This document shows, piece by piece, positions 17,030 to 25,311 of a stretch of DNA of 40,723 bases. The stretch is from Candidatus Zhuqueibacterota bacterium (GTDB taxonomy: Bacteria > Zhuqueibacterota > Zhuqueibacteria > Thermofontimicrobiales > Thermofontimicrobiaceae): positions 1 to 40,723 of the forward strand of contig JADHVV010000014.1 of NCBI GenBank assembly GCA_016783825.1, read 5' to 3'. Positions within the stretch are counted from its first letter, which is position 1, and each line of letters starts with the position of its first letter. The notes beneath the pieces are model-generated. The model had not been told where the DNA came from. It ran no database searches and worked only from the letters and a program-made list of their open reading frames with translations. Made by a program: the position numbers and the translations under genes.

Positions 17030-17420
17030 TGTTGGATGCTGGATACTCGATGCTGATCCTCTCTCATCATAGTTTTCAGTTTAAGGAATTTAGAATTTTT
17101 GATTCGTTCTCAATTCTCAACGGAACGTCCGCAGTCTTTTTGGCGGATTCACAATTAATCGTGATAATTTGTTTTTATTGTCAACTTAAAGGCAATTTAA
17201 TTGAGAATTGTTAATGATCTTATGCTCATTCTCTCTCAAACTGCCGGCAATGCCTCTCTCTCCTTTAGTAGTAACTGTTCAGCGAGCCATGTGAATAATT
17301 AACAACACAGAATTTTAAATTGTAGCAGAATATTTTTTTTCGTACCATATCGCCAGAATTGTTTTTAGCTGAATAGTTACCTTTAGTATCAAGCATAGAG
17401 CAGCCAGCATCCAGTATCAT
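17030..17420. repeat. Inverted GGATGCTGG-type array interrupted by other elements
   Basis: A GGATGCTGGATACTCGATGCT-like left arm (about 17034-17056) has its complement at about 17389-17417 (read on the minus strand: GGATGCTGGCTGCTCTATGC). Between the arms lie an inner AATTCTCAA/TTGAGAATT inverted pair (about 17110-17215) and the 17271-17380 insertion. No convincing gene occurs in 16984-17615; the 60-codon frame at 17032-17214 consists of repeat. Confidence 0.55.
17271..17380. mobile_element. MITE-like element, copy 1 (110 bp, 8-bp target duplication)
   Basis: The terminal inverted repeats are GTAACTGTTCAGC (17271-17283) and GCTGAATAGTTAC (17368-17380). The perfect 8-bp direct repeat CTTTAGTA flanks both sides (17263-17270 and 17381-17388), as expected for a transposition target duplication. 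The interior is AT-rich, unlike that of copies 2 and 3, and encodes nothing visible. A non-autonomous transposable element is the simplest reading; the partner transposase is not in the window. Confidence 0.8.
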
Positions 17421-17445
17421 TTTCACTTCTAATCCAGAATTATTG

Positions 17446-17609
17446 GTAACTATTCAGCTTGCTCGCAAATGTCATTCTGAGGGAGCTTGCGATCGAAGCA
17501 TAGTTGTACTTCCTTATTTTTCAAATGTAACTATACAGGAATCTCGACAATTATCATAGAATCTTCTTTTATACTATGAGATTCTTTTAACGAATGGCTA
17601 AACAGTTAC
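17446..17609. mobile_element. MITE-like element, copy 2 (164 bp)
   Basis: The ends are GTAACTATTCAGC (17446-17458) and GCTAAACAGTTAC (17597-17609). The interior contains GTCATTCTGAGGGAGCTTGCG and a later GAGATTCTT, both shared with copy 3. No flanking duplication is visible (AATTATTG versus AAAAAATT). The right end lies 6 bp from the stop codon of the outer-membrane-like gene. Confidence 0.75.
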
Positions 17610-17615
17610 AAAAAA

Positions 17616-18137
17616 TTACTTCAAAATCAAATTAACACCACCAAGAACTGAAAAATACCTCTCTTTATTAATGAAAGTCCACCTTGCCTGAAAATAGGGG
17701 GACATTGCCGGCCCCCTGATACTGCCAAAATCAAGACCAACAATCAGATTGCCTCCAAAATCTAATGGCTCATTTATATCTGCCGCATTCAAATATTGAG
17801 CAGCAACACCACCGCCAAAATAAAACATGCCGTTTGGCATTGGTTTAAAAAGAAAATCGCCATTGAACTGCCATCTGCTTGAATCGTTTTTTGTGAAATA
17901 GTAGTCTGCGCCGGGAACAAATTTCCAGAGAATACCGATTGGCAACCAAAAATGACCGCCTGCTAAAAGTTGCTCATTTTTAAAGTCGTTTCCCAGGCGA
18001 ATACCAAGGGCTGCTGTTTGTTTTGCTTTTGGGCGGTATCTTCGTAATCGTCTTGAACGCGGTTGCGCCACCAGCAAGTTTACAAAAAAAAGCGAAATCA
18101 TTGTCATTGTAATTACAGATAATAATTTTTTCTTCAT
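17616..18137 (-). CDS. Putative outer-membrane beta-barrel-like exported protein
   Basis: This 173-residue protein of unknown family has a clear Sec signal peptide (MKKKLLSVITMTMISLFFVNLLVAQ; cleavage likely after about 25). A basic stretch (RSRRLRRYRPKAK) follows, then alternating aromatic/glycine strands (AALGIRLGNDF, LLAGGHFWLPIGILWKFVPGADYYF, WQFNGDFLFKPMPNGMFYFGGGV, GGNLIVGLDFG, SPYFQARWTFI, FSVLGGVNLIL). The pattern fits a small outer-membrane beta-barrel ending in a beta strand, but there is no C-terminal phenylalanine. The ATG follows an AGGAGGAA-type site. It stands alone, flanked downstream by MITE copy 2. No function can be assigned. Confidence 0.7.
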   Translation of the reverse strand: MKKKLLSVITMTMISLFFVNLLVAQPRSRRLRRYRPKAKQTAALGIRLGNDFKNEQLLAGGHFWLPIGILWKFVPGADYYFTKNDSSRWQFNGDFLFKPMPNGMFYFGGGVAAQYLNAADINEPLDFGGNLIVGLDFGSIRGPAMSPYFQARWTFINKERYFSVLGGVNLILK

Positions 18138-18235
18138 GGCTGTTCCTCCTGATTTTTTTTAATTGTATTTTTATAAATAGTTATTCTACTATCAGTTCAA
18201 TCTTTGTTTTTTTCAAAGAAATCTAAAACATTTTT

Positions 18236-18363
18236 AACCACTAATTACACTAATTACACGAATTTTATTTTCACTAATGACAATAAAATCAATCTTCGGC
18301 AGATTTCTATTATTGATTGATTCGCCGAAGGAGAATTAGTGAAAATTAGTGAAATTAGTGGTT
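18236..18363. repeat. Palindrome of CACTAATTA nonamers
   Basis: The left arm AACCACTAATTACACTAATT (18236 on) and the right arm ending AATTAGTGAAATTAGTGGTT (to 18363) are complementary. They enclose an inner hairpin CTTCGGC/GCCGAAG. A partial copy lies at 39898-39928. Confidence 0.75.
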
Positions 18364-18827
18364 TGTTTTTTTTGCAACTTGTCGCGCTATGGCCTAATCT
18401 TAAATTAGAGAGCAAAAATAAACACACCATATCTAGAATTAGTTCACACTTGTTAATACAAATCGTGTACCAATTAATATTTTGATGGAGATTCCGAATG
18501 GAAATTTTAATTGTTCAGCTTATAATTCTGTATATTGAGAGATACTGTGTTATTGACTACAACATCTTGTGGTTATTTTTAAAATCGAGGTAAATTACTT
18601 CAAAATAGCAAGCCAGAAAAATGAGGCTGTTAGCAAATATACTGTTCATATAGGTACACAATTTGTACCTTATTGTACAAATCAATGCTATTTAATTGAC
18701 TACCATCAATATCAAATCGTGTTTTAAATTAATTAAAAAATAGTTAAAATATACTTGATTTTTTCATTTTAATTATATAAATTTGCCCGAAAAAACGATT
18801 ATAATTTTCAAATTAATTTGAGGTTCA
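18364..18827. other. AT-rich stretch without a convincing gene
   Basis: Nothing recognisable is encoded here. A 31-codon frame at 18499-18594 (starts MEILIVQLIILYIERY) has no support. A palindrome GGTACA-N5-TGTACC lies near 18655. The last 60 bp before the plus-strand acidic gene are very AT-rich and probably contain its promoter (TTGATT near 18752 with TATAAA 15 bp downstream, a short spacer). Confidence 0.4.
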
Positions 18828-19217
18828 ATGGGTGAGATGAAAATATTAGTAAAAAATGCACGGTTAAGCAGCAAAGAAAAAAAACAAAACATTTTGTTGG
18901 ATCAACGCTTTATAGCGCTTTTGATTCAGCAGAACTTATTCGTCATTCTTAATTCGACTCAAAACCTCGTATGGTACATTTTACTCTTTCATACCAATTT
19001 TTTTGATCAGTTACTGGTGAATTCTCTTAATCCCGGGGAGCATGATGAAGAGAATTGGGATGAGAATGACTTGGATGATGAAGATGAGTGGGAAGATGAT
19101 GATGATTTGGAAGATGACGATCTCGATTGGGAGCCGGATGATGACGAATTAGATGATGAAGATGAGTGGGATGAAGACGATGGAATAGACATGGAAGATG
19201 AAGAAGAGTGGAATTGA
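18828..19217 (+). CDS. Hypothetical protein with extremely acidic repetitive tail
   Basis: This 129-residue protein is not recognised. The ATG at 18828 has GAGG 5 nt upstream; an alternative ATG is 9 nt further on. Residues 1-20 are basic, about 25-65 are hydrophobic (FIALLIQQNLFVILNS, NLVWYILLFHTNFFDQLLVNSL), and about 70-129 are nearly all Asp/Glu with spaced Trp. An imperfect duplication, LDDEDEWEDDDD and LDDEDEWDEDDG, reflects a DNA direct repeat (about 19073 and 19151). The acidic tail recalls polyanionic tails of nucleic-acid-mimicking proteins, but that is speculative. It converges on the FtsZ gene across a shared hairpin. The reading on the opposite strand is a serine-rich shadow. Confidence 0.45.
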   Translation: MGEMKILVKNARLSSKEKKQNILLDQRFIALLIQQNLFVILNSTQNLVWYILLFHTNFFDQLLVNSLNPGEHDEENWDENDLDDEDEWEDDDDLEDDDLDWEPDDDELDDEDEWDEDDGIDMEDEEEWN

Positions 19218-19292
19218 GATGATTTAGTTGCTAAACCATGAATTTTTTGTACGATAGACAAAAATTCTTGACTTTGCATAACCAATTAAATT

Positions 19293-19344
19293 AAGGTCGA
19301 GATCAAGAAAAGAACCAATTTTTCTTGTTCTTGATCTTGACCTT
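19293..19344. terminator. Bidirectional hairpin between the acidic gene and ftsZ
   Basis: The arms at 19293-19308 (AAGGTCGAGATCAAGA) and 19329-19344 pair over 16 bp with a single G-T wobble. It lies between two converging genes, 6 bp from the FtsZ stop, with T/A-rich flanks. It may serve both. Confidence 0.6.
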
Positions 19345-19349
19345 TTACT

Positions 19350-20987
19350 TCAATTAAGTTCCATTTTTAACTTTTTTTCCAGATCCATCTTTTCAATAAA
19401 TATTTCGTCATCAACCACCAATTTATTTTCCTGGTTTTTACCTTTTTCCATCTTAACTTCATGGCTGCCCTGATCAATGAGCAGGCTAAGCTCTTTGATG
19501 ATTTGATGACTATCATCAACAGCGACGGGGAATCCGGCTGCCATACCTTCCAGAATAGGCGGAATTTTATTAAATAATGGCAAAAATTGAGATGAAAATT
19601 TGATTTTGTTAATTATCAATTGATCAAAAATATCGTTTATAAATTTTACAAATTCCTCAAAATTCTTATTGGAATAAAGTTGAGCTGAACTCATTAATCC
19701 TTTGCAAGCATTTTTCAAATTACGAAATGTCTTATTGTCCACCTTGTTCCCTTCAAGGAATTTAATGGATTCTTTTAAAATATTCAAATCACCTTTAATT
19801 TCATCTTCAAAAATCTGGTTAAATACGTTTTTTGCTGGCGCACCCATTGATCCATTTTTTGCCGAATTCTTCATATTTTTATTTTTATCTCCGACTGTAC
19901 TTTTATAGGTTTCTTTATTCTTTTCGGCTATTTTTAATTCATTTTCAGTTGTTTCAGATTCAGGTGATTTATCCGCTAATTGTTGTTGTGAATTTAGCCC
20001 GGTAGCGATTACAAATATTTTAATCTTTCCTTTCATGTCTTTATTGATACTGGTGCCCCACAAAATTTTTGCATTACTATCCAATTTTTCAGCGATGGAA
20101 ACCATTATTTTTTGAGCTTCCCCCATAGACATACTCTCATCACCTTCAATATTGATTAATGTTTTTTGTGCGCCGGCAATATCAATATTTAATAATTGAT
20201 TATGCGTTGCTTTTTCAATTGCCTCCTGCACTTTTTCATTTGAATCACTTTCACCTATCCCTATCATGGCAATTTCACCATCTTTCATTACTGTTTTAAT
20301 ATCAGCAAAATCAAGATTTATCAATCCTTTATTCGCAACTAAACCTGTCACCGACCTCACAGCATTTACCAATACCTCATCAGTAAACTTAAAAGCGGCG
20401 CTTACGGGTAAGTCCGGCACCATGTCCAGAAGACGATCATTGTGAATGACAATAATTGTATCAGAATTCTTTCGCAAACGTTCTAACCCGCTGGTTGCAT
20501 TTTTTTCTTTTAAAGTGCCCTCATCGGAAAATGGCATTGTTACCACTGAGACTGTGAGCACATTAAGATTTCGCGCAATTTCTGCAATTACCGGGGCAGC
20601 GCCTGTCCCTGTTCCACCGCCAAGTCCGCAGGAAATAAAAACCATATCATTTCCCTGCAGCAACGATTTAATCTCCTCCTCACTTTCTTTTGCAGCTTGC
20701 TCCCCGATCTGGGGATCACCACCAGCGCCAAGTCCCTTGGTTACATTTTTCCCAATAATTAATTTGCCATCTGCCTTTGTGTGAAGCAAATCTTGTGCAT
20801 CGGTATTGATAGCAATCGTCTCAATCCCTTCAATTCCAGCGTCTGCCAGCCTGGTGATCGTATTATTTCCAGCGCCTCCGGTACCAATAACTTGTATTTT
20901 TGTCCGATGGATATTCAACAGTTCTTCAAGTTCTTCATCAGTTGTTTTTAATTTATGTTGATTAAGATTACTTTTCAAATCAGACAT
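19350..20987 (-). CDS. ftsZ: FtsZ GTPase with a long non-standard C-terminal domain
   Basis: FtsZ polymerises into the division ring. Residues about 28-333 are a full tubulin-like core: GTGGAGNN (35-42), the GTP signature GLGGGTGTGAAP (121-132), the base/phosphate segment SGLERLRKNSDTIIVIHND, and the catalytic T7 loop NLDFADIKTVM (224-234), so GTPase activity is expected. The total of 545 residues exceeds the usual 350-450. After a charged linker (about 335-385), residues 390-505 are a predicted helical bundle with an Hpt/CheA-P1-like pattern (FEDEIKGDLNILKESIKFL, then LKNACKGLMSSAQ), with Asn426 where phospho-His would be. The usual IPxFL-type tail is not evident. No ftsA is nearby. It may be the main FtsZ or a specialised paralogue. 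Confidence 0.93.
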   Translation of the reverse strand: MSDLKSNLNQHKLKTTDEELEELLNIHRTKIQVIGTGGAGNNTITRLADAGIEGIETIAINTDAQDLLHTKADGKLIIGKNVTKGLGAGGDPQIGEQAAKESEEEIKSLLQGNDMVFISCGLGGGTGTGAAPVIAEIARNLNVLTVSVVTMPFSDEGTLKEKNATSGLERLRKNSDTIIVIHNDRLLDMVPDLPVSAAFKFTDEVLVNAVRSVTGLVANKGLINLDFADIKTVMKDGEIAMIGIGESDSNEKVQEAIEKATHNQLLNIDIAGAQKTLINIEGDESMSMGEAQKIMVSIAEKLDSNAKILWGTSINKDMKGKIKIFVIATGLNSQQQLADKSPESETTENELKIAEKNKETYKSTVGDKNKNMKNSAKNGSMGAPAKNVFNQIFEDEIKGDLNILKESIKFLEGNKVDNKTFRNLKNACKGLMSSAQLYSNKNFEEFVKFINDIFDQLIINKIKFSSQFLPLFNKIPPILEGMAAGFPVAVDDSHQIIKELSLLIDQGSHEVKMEKGKNQENKLVVDDEIFIEKMDLEKKLKMELN

Positions 20988-21016
20988 CTGTTTTTCCTTT
21001 ATAAATATTTCACTGA

Positions 21017-22705
21017 CTATACGATAGAATTTTTCTCTAAAGCTTTGACTGTAAAGCTATAATATTTTTTCAATGAAAATAATATAGCCAATAATTTCGA
21101 CTCATGTTCTGCATTTTTCTGATCAAATATTTTTAGTAAGAGGATCCCTTCTTTTATTTTTTCTAACATCGTATTCGGCAAATGTTTACCCATTGCTTTC
21201 ATATTAATACAAATGGACTCGATCAATTCCGGTAAAATAAGAATTTTATTTAACTCACACTTTTTCGTTAAAATTTTTAAAGAAGAACTTGCCAATTCTA
21301 TGTCTTCCAAATATGTGCTGTCATCATTTTTTTCATCTACATTAGCGATTGCATTTAAAATTACCTGGAAAAACAAATGTGCTTCCCTTGAAAATGTATC
21401 AAGGGGATCAGGATTCGGAGCATTATCTTCTGTTTCAATTTTAACCAATCCATTTTTCCCGATTGGAACCTTTTTTGTTTGCTCCGTTGAGTTAGCTTTT
21501 ATTGATGAGTCAATCTCTTGAATTAAGTCCATTAAGCCTTCGTTTTCGTCACCAGGGATTTCAGATTGGAGAATATCTTTCTTTAATTTTTTTTCAGAGA
21601 AATTGACTTCTTTTTTTTCTTCATTTAATTTTGAATTTTCCAACGTCCTTGTTGAAGATTCATCTTCATCTGTTAATTTTTCTTCTTTATTTTTTTCAAT
21701 TGTATCTTTGAAAACTTGCTCCAGGATTTCATTTTCTAACTGGTTTTTTCCTTTTTCATTAATTCCTAATTGCAATAAAAAATCATCATGTTTTTTGAGA
21801 AATTTATTTAACTCTTGAGGCGTATGATGTGAAAAAACAAAATGTTCAATCGCTCTGTTAGCGGCAAGGATCAACTCAATGGCAGGTTGTATTTCTGATT
21901 GTACCATTTTTTTGACAGCTTTAATGAGCTGCAAAACTTTTTCCGAAATTATTACTAACTCATAGTTATTATGGAACTTTCCCAGTTCAATTAAAACATT
22001 AAAAACATCATAGCATTTTTTGATAAAATCAGGATGGGATGTTTGTTCAGTATCAGCTTCTGCGATGGGTCTTAAGGTGAAACGAATTTCTTCTTCAAAA
22101 AATTTTTGAAAAGCGACAACTTCCTCCTGTTGACCCGTAATGAATACCTCAGCCAATATTGATGTTTGATCTATTAATTCAGCTTTCTCCCCTTCTAATA
22201 AATAACTATTGGATTCAACTTCATTGATAAAATATTTTCCTAAATTTGTTTCATTACCGTTTGAGTCATCCAGTAATGATTTCAATTTTAGCTTTAAATT
22301 CAGGTACGATTGTAAAACGAAACGATTGTTTTTTTTTGAAAAAACCCGGATAAAATCTTCAAGGGTTTTTAATGCTAAATCCTGAATGATATTTTTTGTT
22401 TGATTATTATCTAAATCCGGAAGGTTAATTTTTGACAATTGAGATTTAATGCTTTCATAAAAGTTATTAAACTTTTCTGCATTACTAATTTCTTTAAATT
22501 CAGTTATCGGGTCGTTCGAATTTATAAGAAACTCGATAAGTTTGGATACGACGGCTGAAGTCGATTTATCAAATTGTTTTTTACCTGGTTCGCCACTTAG
22601 AGAGTTTCGTAAACAATAATAGAAATAACTTTCGCGGTGAAAAAATCGTTTAATTAATTCTTCATAAAACTGCTCGTTTTGAGAAATATTATTGTCAAAA
22701 CTCAT
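21017..22705 (-). CDS. Large helical hypothetical protein, Hpt-like C-terminus
   Basis: I do not recognise this 562-residue cytoplasmic protein. It is almost wholly alpha-helical and charged, with a low-complexity Lys/Glu/Ser region at about 330-435. Residues 438-527 (FSREAHLFFQVILNAI, then ELASSSLKILTKKCELNK) follow the hydrophobic pattern of Hpt/CheA-P1 helical bundles, but Ser occupies the position of the phosphorylated His. A stretch around 230-300 may be another such bundle. The gene is 29 bp upstream of ftsZ and 48 bp downstream of the lytic transglycosylase, so cotranscription is likely. The shared Hpt-like fold with the FtsZ tail suggests they bind each other. The Hpt assignment is by eye only. 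Confidence 0.7.
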   Translation of the reverse strand: MSFDNNISQNEQFYEELIKRFFHRESYFYYCLRNSLSGEPGKKQFDKSTSAVVSKLIEFLINSNDPITEFKEISNAEKFNNFYESIKSQLSKINLPDLDNNQTKNIIQDLALKTLEDFIRVFSKKNNRFVLQSYLNLKLKLKSLLDDSNGNETNLGKYFINEVESNSYLLEGEKAELIDQTSILAEVFITGQQEEVVAFQKFFEEEIRFTLRPIAEADTEQTSHPDFIKKCYDVFNVLIELGKFHNNYELVIISEKVLQLIKAVKKMVQSEIQPAIELILAANRAIEHFVFSHHTPQELNKFLKKHDDFLLQLGINEKGKNQLENEILEQVFKDTIEKNKEEKLTDEDESSTRTLENSKLNEEKKEVNFSEKKLKKDILQSEIPGDENEGLMDLIQEIDSSIKANSTEQTKKVPIGKNGLVKIETEDNAPNPDPLDTFSREAHLFFQVILNAIANVDEKNDDSTYLEDIELASSSLKILTKKCELNKILILPELIESICINMKAMGKHLPNTMLEKIKEGILLLKIFDQKNAEHESKLLAILFSLKKYYSFTVKALEKNSIV

Positions 22706-22753
22706 TGCTGCCCTCTAATTCCATGAAGGAAATGAACTAAATTCGTAAGCAAA

Positions 22754-23470
22754 CTATAAAATTCCTGCTTGGGTTTGATACTCAGCATATAATTTTAAAA
22801 TGCTTGGAACATACGTCCTGGTTTCTTCCCATAGCAATGTAAGGTCAGAATCATTTTTTCTCTTTTCTAACCACAATTTAGCCCGTCGTTCACCTCCATT
22901 GTAAGCAGCTAATCCACCATCAACTTCATACTGCTGAATCAAAGTAGATAAATACCTACACCCCAATCTAATATTATTAATAGGATTAAACAGTACCTTT
23001 TCCGGGGAGGTCCAGAAAACACCCTCTTCTGCTGCTAACTCCTGACCGGTTTCAGGCATGATCTGCATCAATCCTAAAGCGCCAACCGGAGAGACCACAT
23101 CAAACTTCCAGGTGCGCGCACTTTCGTGAGTTATTGTTGCACAAATCAAATCAACATTCAGGTTAGTATATTTCAAACACATTTCATGGATTTCATTTGC
23201 AACTTCCATCTTTTTCTCTGTTGGCATGTCTTTGTTAAAATTATTTATTATGCCAATAACCTTCTGCTTATTATACTGACGTGAATTCGCCAAATCCATA
23301 ATGCCGCGAACATCTGCCAAATTTGATTCGATTTCCTTCAAATTATTGTCCGGGTTATTTTTAAAATAATAGCGAAATGAAAAACTAACTGTTGAAATAA
23401 ATATAAAAACAAATAAACCCAATAAATAAATTGATCTAATCACCCTCCGATTCTTCATTTTCTGTCTCAT
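22754..23470 (-). CDS. SLT-type lytic transglycosylase, membrane-anchored
   Basis: This 238-residue enzyme cleaves peptidoglycan glycan strands in the periplasm. The start at 23470 has GGAGG 8 nt upstream. Residues about 12-33 form a single transmembrane anchor (IYLLGLFVFIFISTVSFSF). The Slt70-like domain (about 95-225) has the catalytic Glu116 in ATITHESAR, the GLMQIMPETG motif (133-142), NIRLGCRYLSTLI and AAYNGGERR (188-196), all typical of family 1 lytic transglycosylases (MltE/Slt group). It is the first gene of the apparent slt - unknown - ftsZ operon, which links wall cleavage with FtsZ. A response regulator lies upstream beyond a 1-kb repeat-rich gap. Confidence 0.92.
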   Translation of the reverse strand: MRQKMKNRRVIRSIYLLGLFVFIFISTVSFSFRYYFKNNPDNNLKEIESNLADVRGIMDLANSRQYNKQKVIGIINNFNKDMPTEKKMEVANEIHEMCLKYTNLNVDLICATITHESARTWKFDVVSPVGALGLMQIMPETGQELAAEEGVFWTSPEKVLFNPINNIRLGCRYLSTLIQQYEVDGGLAAYNGGERRAKLWLEKRKNDSDLTLLWEETRTYVPSILKLYAEYQTQAGIL

Positions 23471-24123
23471 CGTTCTATCCTCCGCAATGGATCAGCTTTC
23501 ACAGCTGCAATTTCATTAAATAACTCATTCGATCTATATTTTTTGTGTATCTTTAATTCTCCAAATATTTATGAGTTACATTTTTTTTTATGACATGATA
23601 AAACCGGTTATAATAGTAACAAATATAAAGCCAGACTTTATGATAAAATTAATATTTTTTATTTCCTGTTTTTTATAGTTATTTCCACCCACGAATAAGC
23701 AATTGATAATTTTCGAGTTAAGCGATTTTCTTGTTTTGTGTTTTTTTTAAATATGAAGAAATTTTCATTTGTATTTTTTAGATAATTTCTTTTTCATCAA
23801 AGATATTCTATCGCATAATTTCATGTTGTATGGCAAAATTCGGGTTCTTGATTGATATTATTAAAATTACAGCGAATAATTTGCTGCAAATTTGAATTCC
23901 GGTTTTGCCTAATTTTGATTCAATTGTTTTGGACTGATTCAATATTCAGGATAATCGTTGCCGGTTGCTGGATACCGCGATCCCTTCCAACATCGAGAAT
24001 CAAGCGGGACGTCCGCCATCCTGTTAGTCCGCCGTCTTTTTGGAGGATTTTTGGGCGGATATCCGGCATCGTATCAAATTCGTAAACGTTCACCAAGTGT
24101 CAGTGAAGATAAGACTGAAAAAT
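23471..24123. other. Upstream region of the slt-ftsZ operon, no gene seen
   Basis: The region is very AT-rich up to about 23930, with no convincing frame. From about 23955 to 24085 it becomes GC-richer, with GGACGTCCGCC- and GGATACC-type units and complementary segments (GCCGGTTGCTGGATA against TATCCGGCATCG). This is another nested inverted array, related to sequence near 17127-17148. The short frames here read through repeats. Confidence 0.5.
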
Positions 24124-24295
24124 CCCAACGGATGAGCAGCCAACGGATACAAATTAGAGCTTTTAATAAGCCTAAAAGATTGTCTTCATTTCGTGTCTGA
24201 TAGTGTTTTCGTTCAGTTACTCCTTATTTGGAGTCATTCTTAAAAAATTCCAAATTCACCGGTAGCTAAAATCCGTTGGCAGCTCATCCGTTGGG
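24124..24295. repeat. Palindromic element with 25-bp arms (CAACGGATGAGC type)
   Basis: The arms at 24124-24148 and 24271-24295 match at 24 of 25 positions as inverted repeats (the sequence CCAACGGATGAGC and its complement). They enclose about 122 bp with no coding potential. This is probably a dispersed intergenic element. The remaining 222 bp to 24517 show nothing recognisable. Confidence 0.75.
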
Positions 24296-24517
24296 TGTAA
24301 TTTTTCTTTTTCAACTGCACGATCTCATCCATTTTTGTTTAACAGGCGAACGGTTACTACAATCTTTAAAATGTATAATCTATCAACTTTGTTTTTTGGG
24401 TATGAATTTTTTTTCCGGAGAGTGTGCCTCAGGAGTGCAGAGAAAAAACATTTATCATTTTTTACGGGTTATCTGGGCTGGGTATTTGTGAGCCGAATAA
24501 AAATCCCGGTTAGTTGT

Positions 24518-25198
24518 TTAAACAGCTAATTGCTTATCCTGAATCAACATCTTCCAACCATAATAAATTGTTTTTTGAACCGGTTCATTACTTAAAACAA
24601 CATTGTAATTTATTTTTTTCCAGTTCAACACATTTATCAGCGCCAATTCTCCTTCAAATTCATCTGTTTTAGCATGAATTATTTCACCACCCTGAAAATG
24701 CAGGACACCTGATTTATTGACATTTTTTACTGTAACAAATCCATTAAACTTCTTTTGGAAATTCTTTTTTATTAATTCATCCAAAGTCAATTTTTCTTTT
24801 TTACTTCTTTTTTTAATTGATCTTTTCCGAAGTATATTACTGATCGTTTTTTTAAATTCCACCATTTCAAATGGCTTTTCAAAATAATAAATCCCGGTAT
24901 TTGGATTTGCTAAATTCTTTATTTCCGGTTTATTTAAAGATGACATAATAATAACCGGCACCTCCGGATTGTGTTTTTTAACATAATCCAACAAAACCAA
25001 ACCATTCGTACCAGGCATTTGAATATCGGAAATGACCAGGTTAAACTGAAGACGTTTGAGAACACTCAAAGCTTCTTCGCCCGAATTCAGTGAATAGAAT
25101 TTATAATCTTTGTACTGTTTTTGTAAATTTTTGGTTATACCCCACGTCAAACTCTCTTCGTCGTCAACCACCAATATTCTTTTTTCCCCTTGTTTCAT
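24518..25198 (-). CDS. Response regulator with REC and PATAN/DUF4388-like output domain
   Basis: In this 226-residue protein, residues about 6-122 form a REC domain: acidic pair VVDDEES (11-14), phospho-acceptor Asp58 (LVISDIQMPGTNG), Ser in IIMSS, and Lys in FEKPF. A basic linker (RKRSIKKRSKKEK) leads to a C-terminal domain with GVLHFQGGEIIHAKTDEFEGELALINVLNWKKINYNVV. This matches the DUF4388/PATAN pattern (gene product with G-x-I-x-x-A, then G-E-x-A-L and a Trp-containing helix). Such domains are thought to mediate protein-protein signalling rather than DNA binding. It is encoded upstream of, and in the same direction as, the slt-ftsZ group but 1 kb away. No kinase is adjacent. Confidence 0.82.
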   Translation of the reverse strand: MKQGEKRILVVDDEESLTWGITKNLQKQYKDYKFYSLNSGEEALSVLKRLQFNLVISDIQMPGTNGLVLLDYVKKHNPEVPVIIMSSLNKPEIKNLANPNTGIYYFEKPFEMVEFKKTISNILRKRSIKKRSKKEKLTLDELIKKNFQKKFNGFVTVKNVNKSGVLHFQGGEIIHAKTDEFEGELALINVLNWKKINYNVVLSNEPVQKTIYYGWKMLIQDKQLAV

Positions 25199-25311
25199 CC
25201 TAACTCCCCGCTGTTAAAATCAAGTTGCCTTACTCTTATTTACGCAAATATTATGCCAATTGACTGTTTTATAAGGCGCTATCTATTTTGCAATATTTAT
25301 ATTATATATTA

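Noticed and set aside
17032-17214. 60-codon plus-strand frame
   Set aside because: It runs through GGATGCTGG-type repeat sequence and has no family resemblance.
18499-18594. 31-codon frame beginning MEILIVQL
   Set aside because: Too short, no recognisable family, in an AT-rich repeat-flanked gap.
19007-19285. Serine-rich frame on the minus strand
   Set aside because: It is the mirror of the GAT/GAA-rich acidic gene; its composition is a by-product of those codons.
23852-24491. Several 60-80 codon frames in the 1-kb gap
   Set aside because: They read through palindromic repeats in several frames, with no starts preceded by ribosome sites.
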